In this document: positions 35,039-43,429 of the stretch, piece after piece
Layout: each line of letters begins with the position of its first letter
Position numbering within the stretch: the first letter of the stretch is position 1
Assembly: GCF_029478095.1 (NCBI RefSeq)
Contig: NZ_JAKOAV010000008.1
Location: forward strand, 1-64,000
DNA length: 64,000 nt
Reading direction: 5' to 3'
DNA from: Pelotomaculum isophthalicicum JI
GTDB taxonomy: Bacteria > Bacillota > Desulfotomaculia > Desulfotomaculales > Pelotomaculaceae
Translations under genes and position numbers: made by a program
Notes under the pieces: generated by a model
What the model was told of the DNA's origin: nothing
What the model saw: the letters and a program-made list of their open reading frames with translations, nothing else
Database searches by the model: none

Positions 35039-35779
35039 ATGAAATTTCGCAGCGCATTTTGTATATTATCCTGTATTATCATAATACATTTACTTTTCAT
35101 CAGTTCTATCAATAATGCATTGGCGAATGACGCAGATAAATTAACAATAAATTATTTCATTCCTCACACAGGCTACAGATTCAGCTACACGTCGTTATTA
35201 AATAACAACGATAAATATGATTATGTAACCACCTGGGAAGAATCAGCGCCGGGAGCATACAAGCAAATTTTTTATAATAAAGATGGATCTCGAAGCTATT
35301 CAATATATCAACTAAATAAAGATACTTTAATGGGTTTGGAAAGCGGCTTCGAAATACCGGAAAGTGAAGTCATTGTCGAAAAAAATATTGAAGGAAGCGA
35401 CTTGGTTTTTCAGGAGCAAACACCTGGAGGTACTTGGCTAAGCCGGTATATAACCATAGACAGCTATAATAACATATCTGAGTATAAATGCACTTACAAA
35501 TACAATGGGCTGGAAAGAATAAATATCCTCGGGCATGATGTTCAGGCGGCAAATATACTATGGGAGAAAGAGTGCGCTGCAAAACAGCAGTCTTTTTACT
35601 CCGAATGGTGCAATATACCGTCCGTCAGTAAAGGTGAGGATTGGTACGTTGAAGGAATGGGCTTGGTGAAGAGAGTTTATGGTATTAGCCATAAAGGCTC
35701 CCAAGCATTATCTTGCACCGTTTTTTTAACCGGAATATTTGACGCGAATAATAACAAAATAGAATTTTATGATAATTAA
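35039..35779 (+). CDS. Secreted protein of unknown function
   Basis: This 246-aa protein has a clear signal peptide (about 1-29, cut near NALAND) followed by a soluble beta-rich domain (FIPHTGYRFSYTSLL, YVTTWEESAPGAYKQIF) that ends with GEDWYVEGMGLVKRVYG. The style resembles lipoprotein-like DUF proteins with a periodic G-x-V-K-R strand near the end, but there is no lipobox and I recognise no family. It is transcribed rightwards ahead of a chemoreceptor-like gene. GGGAGGG precedes the ATG. Confidence 0.7.
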   Translation: MKFRSAFCILSCIIIIHLLFISSINNALANDADKLTINYFIPHTGYRFSYTSLLNNNDKYDYVTTWEESAPGAYKQIFYNKDGSRSYSIYQLNKDTLMGLESGFEIPESEVIVEKNIEGSDLVFQEQTPGGTWLSRYITIDSYNNISEYKCTYKYNGLERINILGHDVQAANILWEKECAAKQQSFYSEWCNIPSVSKGEDWYVEGMGLVKRVYGISHKGSQALSCTVFLTGIFDANNNKIEFYDN

Positions 35780-35889
35780 ACTTTTTTAAAAAATTCAAAT
35801 ATATTTATCAATTTCTAAAGGTATCCCTTGCTTTTTATAGAAATCAGTTAGAACTATTGCAAAAACAGAAAAACTTGGGGGGTATTTTC

Positions 35890-36711
35890 ATGGCGCAAGA
35901 CATTTTGGACTCATTGATTAAAATTGCCCCGTTAATCCAAGATATGATTCCTGTTGATTGTACAATTGGAATAACGGACAGGGAGAAATATATCTATTAT
36001 CTACCCGGTCAAGAAATAAACTTGGGCAACTTGGCAGGAAAACCAATCCCCGAGGGCGGCGGTATGTACAAAGCCATTAAAACGGAAAAGATCATTGACG
36101 CGGTGTTACCTAAGGAAGTTTATGGCGTACCCTTTAAATCCAGGAGCCTACCCTTGAGAGAGAAAAGTGGCAATGTAGTTGGCGGCCTAGCCCTCGGCCT
36201 TAGTTTAAAAAGCCAGGGGGCAGTAATGGATATTGCCCAAGTAGTCGCTTCTTCAACACAACAAACTTCAGCTACCATAAAGGGACTTGCCTCATCCGCT
36301 CAACAGCTGGCTGACATTCAAAACATCCTTGAGACTTTAGGAAAAGAAGTGGTTGAGCAGGTCAAGAAAACTGACACGATTTTAGGTTTTATTCATGATG
36401 TCGCCAACACTTCTAATTTACTTGGCCTTAGCGCCGCCATAGAAGCGGCGAGAGCGGGGGAGAACGGCAAAGGTTTTTCGGTGGTAGCCGATGAAATCCG
36501 TAAAATGTCGGTAAAAAATACACAAGCCGTTAAGGAAATTAAAGAAATACTTGCTACGATAAACAATACAGCATTACTAATGATCGAAAAAGTAATTAAC
36601 ACAGCCGCTTTTAGCGAGGAACAGGCAGCTGCCACCCAGGAGATTTCCGCGGCTATGCATGAACTGGCCAACTCGGCTGAAAAACTTGAAGAAGTTGCCA
36701 GGATTAAATAA
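35890..36711 (+). CDS. Soluble methyl-accepting chemotaxis-like protein
   Basis: This 273-aa protein has an N-terminal ligand domain (about 1-120: MIPVDCTIGITDREKYIYYLPG) and a C-terminal MCP signalling helix bundle with the hairpin tip NLLGLSAAIEAARAGENGKGFSVVADEIRK and MSVKNTQAVKEI. There is no membrane segment, so it is a cytoplasmic receptor. The bundle is short for a chemoreceptor. The start at 35890 is chosen for GGGGGG ahead of it and for the family pattern MAQDIL. The earlier frame start at 35857 has no such site. Confidence 0.88.
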   Translation: MAQDILDSLIKIAPLIQDMIPVDCTIGITDREKYIYYLPGQEINLGNLAGKPIPEGGGMYKAIKTEKIIDAVLPKEVYGVPFKSRSLPLREKSGNVVGGLALGLSLKSQGAVMDIAQVVASSTQQTSATIKGLASSAQQLADIQNILETLGKEVVEQVKKTDTILGFIHDVANTSNLLGLSAAIEAARAGENGKGFSVVADEIRKMSVKNTQAVKEIKEILATINNTALLMIEKVINTAAFSEEQAAATQEISAAMHELANSAEKLEEVARIK

Positions 36712-36738
36712 AACTGAATAATGCAAATAGATTTTTGC

Positions 36739-36775
36739 GAAAAGGAGCTGCTTTTTTGAGTGGTAGCTTCTTTTA
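36739..36775 (+). terminator. Terminator after chemoreceptor-like gene
   Basis: AGGAGCTGC pairs imperfectly with GGTAGCTTC across a T-rich loop, followed by TTTTATTTT. It lies about 30 nt past the receptor stop codon. Confidence 0.55.
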
Positions 36776-36849
36776 TTTTAATATATGGGAAGGGTATGTT
36801 TTTAATAAACCCGGTGACAATAAGAAAAAATTAAGGGGGATTGTTATTT

Positions 36850-37242
36850 ATGCAATTGTCGCCAGGCGAAAGATCTATTCTTTCTTATTTCTCTTCGGAT
36901 AATCAAGCTCAGAAAGCTGTAAATGCGTTAAGGAACGCCGGAATGAAAGAGGTCCGGTTAGACCGTGTATCCCGTTACGGAGAGGAGCTTAACAGGGAAT
37001 TCAATAATCCTGTAAATAATGCTCTAAGTTTAACCGGGCTTACTTTATTCTCAAGTGGCGACAGTGAGAATCTGAACGATAATGGTAGGATATTATTGGG
37101 CGCGGATCCTTCTTCCAGCGGTTACGGGTGCGCCGATTATGGAGTGGCCGGCGGGCGGGCTTTTTTAGTTACGGTGGTGACAAGCGATAAGCATGTAAAT
37201 AAAGCTGTGGAAATAATAAAACAAAAGGGCGGAGAAGTATAA
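36850..37242 (+). CDS. Conserved small protein of unknown function
   Basis: This 130-aa soluble protein starts at an ATG with GGGGGA upstream. It has an N-terminal ferredoxin-like fold style (SYFSSDNQAQKAVNALRNAGMKEVRLDRVSRYG), a polar middle and a C-terminal strand-helix (RAFLVTVVTSDKHVNKAVEIIKQKGGEV). This resembles general-stress or YflT-type domains, but I cannot name the family with certainty. No clear operon partner. Confidence 0.6.
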   Translation: MQLSPGERSILSYFSSDNQAQKAVNALRNAGMKEVRLDRVSRYGEELNREFNNPVNNALSLTGLTLFSSGDSENLNDNGRILLGADPSSSGYGCADYGVAGGRAFLVTVVTSDKHVNKAVEIIKQKGGEV

Positions 37243-37326
37243 CAAATCATAGTGTACCTCATGTTTAATTGGTTGAGCAAATGACAATAATATTAATAAA
37301 TTACTTAGAAAGGATTAAATATTATT

Positions 37327-37596
37327 ATGTTTCCATCACTTGCTGAATACTTTCAAACAGTGCAAAAGCGCTTGCCGGAAGAAGCGGAAAGAGTAATCAA
37401 ATCCTTGGAAGACAGCGGTCCAATGAATAAGGAGGATTTATCACTCACCGCCAAAGTTAAAAGAGCCGTTTTAGATCATGTAGTCATGCAGCTTTACGCG
37501 CTAGGCATTGTGGACGTCAGCACCGAAGGAAAAAGCAAGATATGCAGTCTGACAAAATTGGGTTATGAATTTTTCAGCTTAAAGGATGCCGTTTAA
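37327..37596 (+). CDS. Small winged-helix-like protein
   Basis: This 89-aa protein has a helical N-terminus (EYFQTVQKRLPEEAERVIKSLED) and a likely winged-helix core (MNKEDLSLTAKVKRAVLDHVVMQLYALGIVDVSTEGKSKICSLTKLGYEFF). It has no neighbour with an obvious partner role. A 46-nt piece of a paralogue is at 34177. Its 3' end is within a terminator hairpin. Confidence 0.6.
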   Translation: MFPSLAEYFQTVQKRLPEEAERVIKSLEDSGPMNKEDLSLTAKVKRAVLDHVVMQLYALGIVDVSTEGKSKICSLTKLGYEFFSLKDAV

Positions 37597-38352
37597 AGGC
37601 ATCCTTTTTTCACCTAATTCCTCACAACTTCGAACATAATTTATTAACCAGTTAATCTTGCTAATTTCATTTGGTTCTTCAGTACTATTAAGCATTTCAT
37701 CACATGAAATTAGAAGTTTTTCTATAATTTCAACTCTACAGACCAAGAGAAAGTCCACATAATATAAACCATCATTATCTTTTTTCACTAAGTGGATAAG
37801 ATGTTTTCTTTCTTTAAGATTTGGATGAACTTCACATAATTTAGGGTGCAAGTATTGCATATCAAAATTATAGTCTTCCAAATACTTTCTTTCAATTATA
37901 ATACGTGGGTAAATTGCGGCCTTCGATTCTAACTCGTAAGCTTTAACTAAAGCTGGGCCAAAAACTATATTGCCGCTATGGAATAGCTTTCCGCAAACAA
38001 TTCCTCCACGAAGCATGAAACCAAGAAATGCCAAATGTGCCTGTAACAACATCACATCCAATAAAAGAAAAACCATCGTTTCCTCTTTCTTGGGATATGA
38101 TATGACAATACTGTCCGAAAAAGCCGTTACTTTCCTGCCGCTTTTGACAAACTCATCAGTACTATTACAAAAATCATTGTATTTTTTATAATCATAAGTT
38201 AGGAATTTTAACGCTGAACAAATTCGAAGCGTTTTTTCATGATCATGAGAACTCTCATTCACTCTTTTCCGAAATCCTAGTATGTCAATGAAAGCTGTAA
38301 CTCTTTCACGATATTTAAACTCATCCAGCACATTATCTTTTAAATCATTCAT
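37579..38352 (-). CDS. Class III nucleotide cyclase-like protein
   Basis: This 257-aa protein has cyclase-like landmarks in order: VTAFIDILGFRKRV (first metal-Asp position), VTAFSDSIVISYP (second metal-Asp), then LRGGIVCGKLFHSGNIVFGPALVKAYELESKAAIYPRI, matching the G-x-x-x-G and A-x-x-L segments of class III adenylate/guanylate cyclases. Homologues of this type appear as lone cyclase-fold proteins and, in relatives such as Pycsar PycC, make cyclic CMP or UMP for phage defence. No effector (PycTM or TIR) is adjacent here. Enzyme activity is not proven by sequence. Confidence 0.6.
   Translation of the reverse strand: MNDLKDNVLDEFKYRERVTAFIDILGFRKRVNESSHDHEKTLRICSALKFLTYDYKKYNDFCNSTDEFVKSGRKVTAFSDSIVISYPKKEETMVFLLLDVMLLQAHLAFLGFMLRGGIVCGKLFHSGNIVFGPALVKAYELESKAAIYPRIIIERKYLEDYNFDMQYLHPKLCEVHPNLKERKHLIHLVKKDNDGLYYVDFLLVCRVEIIEKLLISCDEMLNSTEEPNEISKINWLINYVRSCEELGEKRMPLNGIL
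37581..37610. terminator. Bidirectional terminator
   Basis: AAAGGATGCC and GGCATCCTTT form a 10-bp stem followed by T residues. It sits at the convergent ends of the winged-helix-like gene and the cyclase-like gene and could serve both. Confidence 0.75.
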
Positions 38353-38447
38353 TTATATACACTCCCCTACTATCTAATTCAACAGTAGAGGAATATTTCC
38401 TTCTTTTATAGAGGCTTGCCCTTTCATCGTGTTGAGGACTGGAAACA

Positions 38448-38478
38448 AGAAACCTTCCCCGCGTAGAGGAAGGTTTCT
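38448..38478 (-). terminator. Terminator after the copper-amine-oxidase-like relic
   Basis: An 11-bp perfect stem (AGAAACCTTCC with GGAAGGTTTCT) around a 9-nt loop lies just past the stop of the truncated surface protein gene. Confidence 0.6.
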
Positions 38479-38494
38479 AAGTTACGCTTACTAA

Positions 38495-39280
38495 TTATTG
38501 ACCGCCGAAAATTTTCACCGTTTGGGTCGAGTCGTCCCAGCTTACTTTTGCACCAAACGCCTCCGCTATAAAGCGCAGGGGTACGAAGGTTCTGTCGTTA
38601 ACAACTTCCGGCGGGACATCAATTGATAGTGACTGATTGCTCTTGAAAGCTTCTTTTTTACCTACCCACAGTTTGATATTGTCGGATTTGTGGACTAAAT
38701 CAATTCGGCTTTCCGAAGCGGTCCATGTCACTTGCGCCCCCAGGTTATTAGATATTGCTCGCAATGGGACCATCGTCCGGTCATCTTTGGTGTAAGGAGC
38801 ATCTGTAAACTTGATCGGTACATTGTCAATCATTACCCTGGTCCCCTGGTCAGCTATCTGGCTTAACTGCACGTCTCCCCGATAGGACCACAGCAGGGCA
38901 TAACGGCCATCACCCAAGTCTGTCTCTGCTTCTGCCACACCGTTAGTACCGTCCCAAAATATTTGAGACGGCAGTTCAACCCAATTCTTGTTTGATTCAT
39001 CCCAATAGCCAATTCTGAAACATCCTATCGGCTGTTCTATATCCATTTTACTGGCTCTTTTAAAATCAATGTCTTTAAAAGAGAATACCAGGCGTACCTG
39101 CTTTGCGAGCTGAGTGACTACTCCGGCTGAGGCGTTTGTCATTATTACGTCCACGGACCGGGTCACGTAAAAATCGTCGACGGGGATGATTTTCCTGGCA
39201 TCGGTGGTCTTAGGCGTAACGTATACAGCGGTGTTGTTGGCTTTTGCCGGTGCCTCTAACCTGACAATAAAATATACCTA
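38495..39280 (-). pseudogene. Truncated surface protein with copper amine oxidase-like domain
   Basis: The first start codon (39166) gives 223 aa with a beta-rich segment, then a copper-amine-oxidase N-terminal-like domain (VMIDNVPIKFTDAPYTKDDRTMVPLRAI, FVPLRFIAEAFGAKVSWDD), a common stalk domain of secreted Clostridia proteins. In-frame protein-like sequence (EAPAKANNTAVYVTPKTTD...) continues upstream to about 39280 without a start codon or signal peptide, so the 5' part has been lost. It resembles the SLH relic at 154-660 in carrying the same kind of N-terminal wrapper domain. Confidence 0.7.
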
Positions 39281-39353
39281 ATACAATACTACATTTCCCC
39301 ACTAAATCATTTAAAAGGTAATAATGATATATAAAAAATATCTTTCTTCTTAG

Positions 39354-39515
39354 CTGATTGCACACAAGGTTTCAGAAAGTGATAAGCAAAAGGCTAACTT
39401 CGACGCTGTGACTAAGGCTTATGCCCAAGCAAGTAAAGATTTAAATGACTCCTACTTTTTGGGGATTTATCATTTTTCTTCCTTAAATAAGATAGTAGTT
39501 CTCAAATTGAACTAA
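39354..39515 (+). other. Intergenic stretch with a short open frame
   Basis: In 39281-39738 I see no complete gene. One frame between stops (39354-39515) reads LIAHKVSESDKQKANFDAVTKAYAQASK..., helical and protein-like, ending at AAC TAA. It has no convincing start or ribosome site and is probably a relic. Confidence 0.3.
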
Positions 39516-39738
39516 TAATTTAGTGGTGTTGTTCTGCTAGCGGGTGGTTCTAGTTGAACATTTTATTTGTTGTGATATAACTGCCCTCGCCATTAGACAG
39601 GCGAATAGTAAATTGTTCCTTACAAAAAACAGAGGATACAAGAATCAATTAGCCTATTGAATTACCAGTTAGATGCTGTCGAAATATCTTCGTTTCTTTC
39701 TTTAAACTAAAAAGGTATAATGGATTTACCAACATGGA

Positions 39739-40080
39739 TTGAAGGGGGCAGGTTTCCTGGATATCTCAATCTTACGTAAAGCTGTGTTGGAAGAACGATA
39801 TGAAGTCTCCCAGCATGCGGAGCAGGAGAGACGAAACGATAATCTGCTTATTGAGGACATAGAAAAGGCAATACTAACTGGTGAGATAATTGAGCCATAT
39901 CCGGATGATCCGCGTGGGCAAAGTTGCTTAATTTATGGAAATGCCATATCTGGGCGACCGGTTCATGTTGTGATTGGTTTTTTACCTACCGGCTGGTGCC
40001 GGATTATTACAGTGTATGTACCAAGTTCCGATTATTGGGAAGATGATTGGAAAACAAGAAAACGGAGGGCAAACCAATGA
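39739..40080 (+). CDS. DUF4258 protein (putative toxin of TA pair)
   Basis: This 113-aa protein has the DUF4258 core: VSQHAEQERRNDNLLIEDIEKAILTGEIIEPYPDDPRG, then RPVHVVIGF and ITVYVPSSDYW. DUF4258 proteins pair with YgiT-type zinc-finger antitoxins and are RelE/MqsR-like in style. The TTG start is uncertain: family members usually begin at DISILRKA, where a CTG could be used. Its last codons overlap the YgiT start (ATGA). Confidence 0.75.
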   Translation: MKGAGFLDISILRKAVLEERYEVSQHAEQERRNDNLLIEDIEKAILTGEIIEPYPDDPRGQSCLIYGNAISGRPVHVVIGFLPTGWCRIITVYVPSSDYWEDDWKTRKRRANQ

Positions 40081-40331
40081 AGCACGAATATGCCGACTGC
40101 TCCTTTTGTGGAGGTAAAGTAACGGAGAAAAAAATCCAGGTTGATTATCGTACAGGCGATGAATTGGTAGTTTTTGAAAACGTCCCAGCCGGTGTATGCA
40201 GACAGTGCGGTGAAAAATATTATACCGCCAAAGTCGTCAAAGCCTTGGAACAAATGGCACGTGATAAGACTATTACTGGTAGAATCATTCATATTCCTGT
40301 AAAGTCCTTTACAGAAAAAAGAGTAATCTAA
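40077..40331 (+). CDS. YgiT-type zinc finger protein (putative antitoxin)
   Basis: This 84-aa protein has two CXXC pairs (CSFCGGK, CRQCGEK) of the YgiT zinc-finger family, the antitoxin side of DUF4258/MqsR-like pairs. The start at 40077 overlaps the stop of the toxin gene, fixing translational coupling. Integrase remnant sequence begins right at its stop codon. Confidence 0.78.
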   Translation: MKHEYADCSFCGGKVTEKKIQVDYRTGDELVVFENVPAGVCRQCGEKYYTAKVVKALEQMARDKTITGRIIHIPVKSFTEKRVI

Positions 40332-40489
40332 TTGATAGTGCCAAAGCTGTTTCTGAAAGACTTGGGCATACAGAACCAACCTTTACAATTAGAACCTATG
40401 GTCACACTAATGATGAGACAGATTTTAAAATAGCTAAGGAACTTGAAAATATTTTACCGTATAAAAATACTCCGATAATAAAGAAAAAC
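40331..40489 (+). pseudogene. Tyrosine recombinase C-terminal remnant
   Basis: Frame from 40334 reads AKAVSERLGHTEPTFTIRTYGHT, the C-terminal block of phage/transposon tyrosine integrases: the LGH...T motif and the catalytic Tyr region. No N-terminal part or active-site Arg upstream is present. Only about 50 codons remain, directly against the YgiT gene and about 90 nt from a tRNA-Val, so it is a degraded integrase next to its likely attachment site. Confidence 0.7.
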
Positions 40490-40512
40490 CGGCTTCTCTG
40501 CTACCGGTTTAA
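40487..40512 (+). terminator. Hairpin after integrase remnant
   Basis: AACCGG and CCGGTT form a 6-bp stem around an 11-nt loop, with T residues after it. Confidence 0.4.
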
Positions 40513-40578
40513 TCAAAATCTGGTGTGGGCAAAGATGATTTTGGCCACACTTAAAAACCCTGAAACCCTTGATTTTAC

Positions 40579-40653
40579 TGGTGGGGATGACTGGTTTCGA
40601 ACCAGTGGCCTCTTGAATGTGAGTCAAGCGCTCTCCCACTGAGCTACACCCCC
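40579..40653 (-). tRNA. tRNA-Val (CAC)
   Basis: The minus strand folds as a full cloverleaf: acceptor GGGGGTG with CATCCCC, D-arm GCTC...GAGC, anticodon stem CTTGA/TCAAG with loop CTCACAT giving anticodon CAC, and T-arm ACTGG-TTCGAAA-CCAGT. The terminal CCA is encoded. It sits beside an integrase remnant, and 3' tRNA ends are common attachment sites. Confidence 0.95.
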
Positions 40654-40752
40654 GTATTTGACTATTTTATTCTAACATATAGAAGGCCGAATGGCAAGAT
40701 GAACAGCGCATAATACATAGAACTACATGCCTTACCTTTACACAAATGCACA

Positions 40753-42117
40753 CTATAGCTGGTTTACAACCAAACCTGTGATTAACTTCGGATAGAAGAA
40801 AGTGCTCTTTTGCGGCATTTTCTCCCCGTTATTAGCCACATTGATCACTTCTTCCACAAAAGTGGGGTTTAGGAACAAAGCTAACTGGCATTCTCCCCTA
40901 TCCACTAAGGACAGGGCAACTTCTTCTTCACGAGTATAGGTTATATGTTCAGCTTTTGCCATAAGTTCGCCGCCAATACCCAAAAGCCTGTCAACAACCA
41001 GCGAGTGCAGTATCGAAACGTCCAGCCCCTGCCAGGCGGGAGACTTTCCTTGAGGCATTATTTCGGAAAGTTCTTTTTCGTTTTTCAGCTGCAATAAGTA
41101 AAATATATTTTCCCCGGCATACAAGCCAAAAACGTGTGGGTGATAAGCAAGAGTATCCTGTGTGAGGGGGGCCTTTCCTTTATCTTTGCCTACTTGTCCA
41201 CGTTCAGCCATGAGTTTGATGAGTTCCTGCAAACTGCTCCCGTTCGCTCCCAGGCGATGTTCCTCCACGACGAAGCTGTCTTTTATCCGCTCAATAATCC
41301 GTCTAATATCTAAATTATCAACATTTTTTATCAGACGGTGTGTGGGCAGGACCACCAATCCGGGGTCGTACAAGTTTACCAAAGTCATCATCATATAATT
41401 ATATGGCTCATTTTGCGCATGCTGCGCTTCTCTCTCCATTTTATAATTCAAAGCGGTCTCGTAACGATGGTGGCCGTCGGCAATGAAGATCCGCTTATCG
41501 GCCATTATTTGCTGCACCTTGCTGATTACTGCCTGATCAGTAATCACCCACATCCGGTGCGACTCGCCAATTTCATCGGTAAAGCTTATATCCGGCAAGG
41601 TCCTTGCTACCGCTTCGCGTAAAGATTGCTCCACCTTTTTTTCTTTATCGGCGTACAAGCTGAAAATCGGGCTGAAATTAGCCCTGCAGGCACGCATCAA
41701 GTCCAGGCGGTCCGCCTTGTGTTTAGGTATGGTTTCCTCATGAGGCAATACGATACCTTTATCGTAAGGCTCTAGCTTGACCCCGCAAATAAAGCCGCTG
41801 CGAATTTTCTTTTCCCCGCCGGCAAAAAACTCCTGCTCATAGAGGTATAGGGCCGGTTCGGTTTCGGTTATTAAAACGCCGTCTTTAGTCCAGGCGTCAA
41901 AGTCCCTGGCCGCCCTGGTATAGCGGTTGTCTGCTTCGTCATCTTCCGGATAGGTCTTCCCGTATTCCAGGCGAATAATGTTATATGGGTGACGTTTGTA
42001 ATACCGGTCCTGGGCGTCAGTGTCAATGACATCGTAAGGCGGTGTGACGACCTTGGCCATCTCCTCAATTCTTCCCGGGTTGTAGCGTAAACCTTTAAAA
42101 GGTACTATCGTTGCCAT
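40753..42117 (-). CDS. DUF1015 family protein
   Basis: This is a complete 454-aa DUF1015 protein: start ATIVPFKGLRYNPGRI, VVTPPYDVID, and the conserved IADGHHRYETAL near 230. The family is widespread in anaerobes and often near amino-acid genes; some members are related to free-serine kinases of the ParB-like superfamily, but the activity of this one is not established. A GGGGG site precedes the ATG. There is no obvious partner. Confidence 0.85.
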   Translation of the reverse strand: MATIVPFKGLRYNPGRIEEMAKVVTPPYDVIDTDAQDRYYKRHPYNIIRLEYGKTYPEDDEADNRYTRAARDFDAWTKDGVLITETEPALYLYEQEFFAGGEKKIRSGFICGVKLEPYDKGIVLPHEETIPKHKADRLDLMRACRANFSPIFSLYADKEKKVEQSLREAVARTLPDISFTDEIGESHRMWVITDQAVISKVQQIMADKRIFIADGHHRYETALNYKMEREAQHAQNEPYNYMMMTLVNLYDPGLVVLPTHRLIKNVDNLDIRRIIERIKDSFVVEEHRLGANGSSLQELIKLMAERGQVGKDKGKAPLTQDTLAYHPHVFGLYAGENIFYLLQLKNEKELSEIMPQGKSPAWQGLDVSILHSLVVDRLLGIGGELMAKAEHITYTREEEVALSLVDRGECQLALFLNPTFVEEVINVANNGEKMPQKSTFFYPKLITGLVVNQL

Positions 42118-42241
42118 AAAGAGAACCCCCTCAATAAACTGGCACTAGGATTAACGCCACGCTTTTAGCATGAATAGTAAAGTTCTAAATACAATACTTT
42201 TAAATTGTATTATAATAGTGATTAAAATACAATGATATATG

Positions 42242-42442
42242 TCACGTGTTATCTTTTCTGGTCCAACGCTCACTGTCACGGTACCGGTACTTGGCCATCA
42301 CCCGCTTAAACGCGTCCTCCAAGTCAATATTCAATGAATTGGAGTAGCAAATCAGGATGAACAATATGTCAGCCAGCTCAAGCGCCAGGTCTCCAATTGG
42401 CTCATCCGGTTTTTTAGGTTTTTCCCCATATTTGATATCCAT
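42242..42442 (-). CDS. Truncated MazG-like nucleotide pyrophosphohydrolase
   Basis: This 66-aa protein covers only the second half of a MazG-like hydrolase: LALELADILFILICYSNSLNIDLEDAFKRVMAKYRYRD. The metal-binding EExxE of the first helix is missing, and only the ExxD of the second is present, so it is unlikely to hydrolyse NTPs alone. The ATG at 42442 has a good GGGAGG site, so it may be expressed as an inactive or dimer-complementing protein, or it is a decaying gene. Confidence 0.6.
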   Translation of the reverse strand: MDIKYGEKPKKPDEPIGDLALELADILFILICYSNSLNIDLEDAFKRVMAKYRYRDSERWTRKDNT

Positions 42443-42562
42443 AATAATTCCTCCCAAAAGGGTTTTCTAAATTATTTACACTATTGCGCGTGTCTATGTG
42501 TCATAATCCGCAGAATTGAAAAGTATATTAAATAATACGACAAAAGGACGGGAGGTAGCGTC

Positions 42563-43285
42563 TTGCGGCGTCCTTGCTGGGTAGTATTAAATAAAAAAAT
42601 TTCCTTCATATTTCTGGCGGTAATCTTTATCTTGCTTATTTTCTTTTTGGCAAGTATGACCATTAAATCCCGCGGGGCCGGAAAAGCTCCTCCCCGGGAG
42701 ATGTTCAAGATCGGACTGGAAAGGACAATTGCCAGCGAGAGCTTCCGTTACCAGACAGAAACCAAACTGATCACAACAGGCAAAGCAAATATTAATTTTT
42801 ATAGCAAAGTCGAAGGCGAGAGAGCGGCTCCCGACCAGGTCCAGATGAAAGGGACCATCATGAATACACCAGTTGATTTCATTCAAGTGGGCGATAGTTC
42901 GTATTTCAGGGACCAGCCTTCCGGCAGGTGGGTCTCCCTGCCCGGGAACAAACTCTCGGACATGGAGATCTTTTATGCCGAGTTGAACCCGCTAGCTTAT
43001 TTCAACTTTAAAGATATCCCCGACTTAAAATATAAAGGTATTGTAAAAGTAAACGGTGAACGACTGCTGCAAATGGAAATCCGCCCAATCCTTATGGATC
43101 CTTTTCTTGAACTCCGGCTAACCGACTTTTCTTATATGATATGGTTAAGTCCGGAGGACTACCGGATCAAACAAGCGCTGATACAGGCAAAGGAAAAAAA
43201 TAGTCCCCAAAGCGGTATCGAGATCAACTTAAGCTTTTGGGATTATGACAAAAATATATCAATTGTACCGCCTGATGTAAACTAA
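42563..43285 (+). CDS. Membrane-anchored LolA/LppX-like lipid- or polymer-binding protein
   Basis: This 240-aa protein has an N-terminal membrane helix (about 12-31, FIFLAVIFILLIFFLAS) and an extracytoplasmic beta domain (MKGTIMNTPVDFIQVGDSSYFRD...) resembling the LolA/LppX/LprG fold of open beta-barrel carriers. A TTG start follows GGGAGG. It stands alone. The fold call is by pattern only. Confidence 0.6.
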   Translation: MRRPCWVVLNKKISFIFLAVIFILLIFFLASMTIKSRGAGKAPPREMFKIGLERTIASESFRYQTETKLITTGKANINFYSKVEGERAAPDQVQMKGTIMNTPVDFIQVGDSSYFRDQPSGRWVSLPGNKLSDMEIFYAELNPLAYFNFKDIPDLKYKGIVKVNGERLLQMEIRPILMDPFLELRLTDFSYMIWLSPEDYRIKQALIQAKEKNSPQSGIEINLSFWDYDKNISIVPPDVN

Positions 43286-43293
43286 ATATTTCA

Positions 43294-43325
43294 AGGCCCG
43301 TTACATAAAATACGGGTCTTTTTGT
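43294..43325 (+). terminator. Terminator after the LolA-like gene
   Basis: GGCCCGT and ACGGGTC pair (one G-U) around an AT loop, followed by TTTTTGTT. Confidence 0.7.
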
Positions 43326-43429
43326 TATGTTTGATATCTTATTCGATTATGCGGCGATTGACATGACGACAACATACTTGTTATAATATGCCGGATTTTA
43401 AAGCTTATTTTCTCCGGGGGGGGTTGGTT

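Noticed and set aside
37579-38352. A full Pycsar defence system
   Set aside because: No effector gene is adjacent; only the cyclase-like half is supported.
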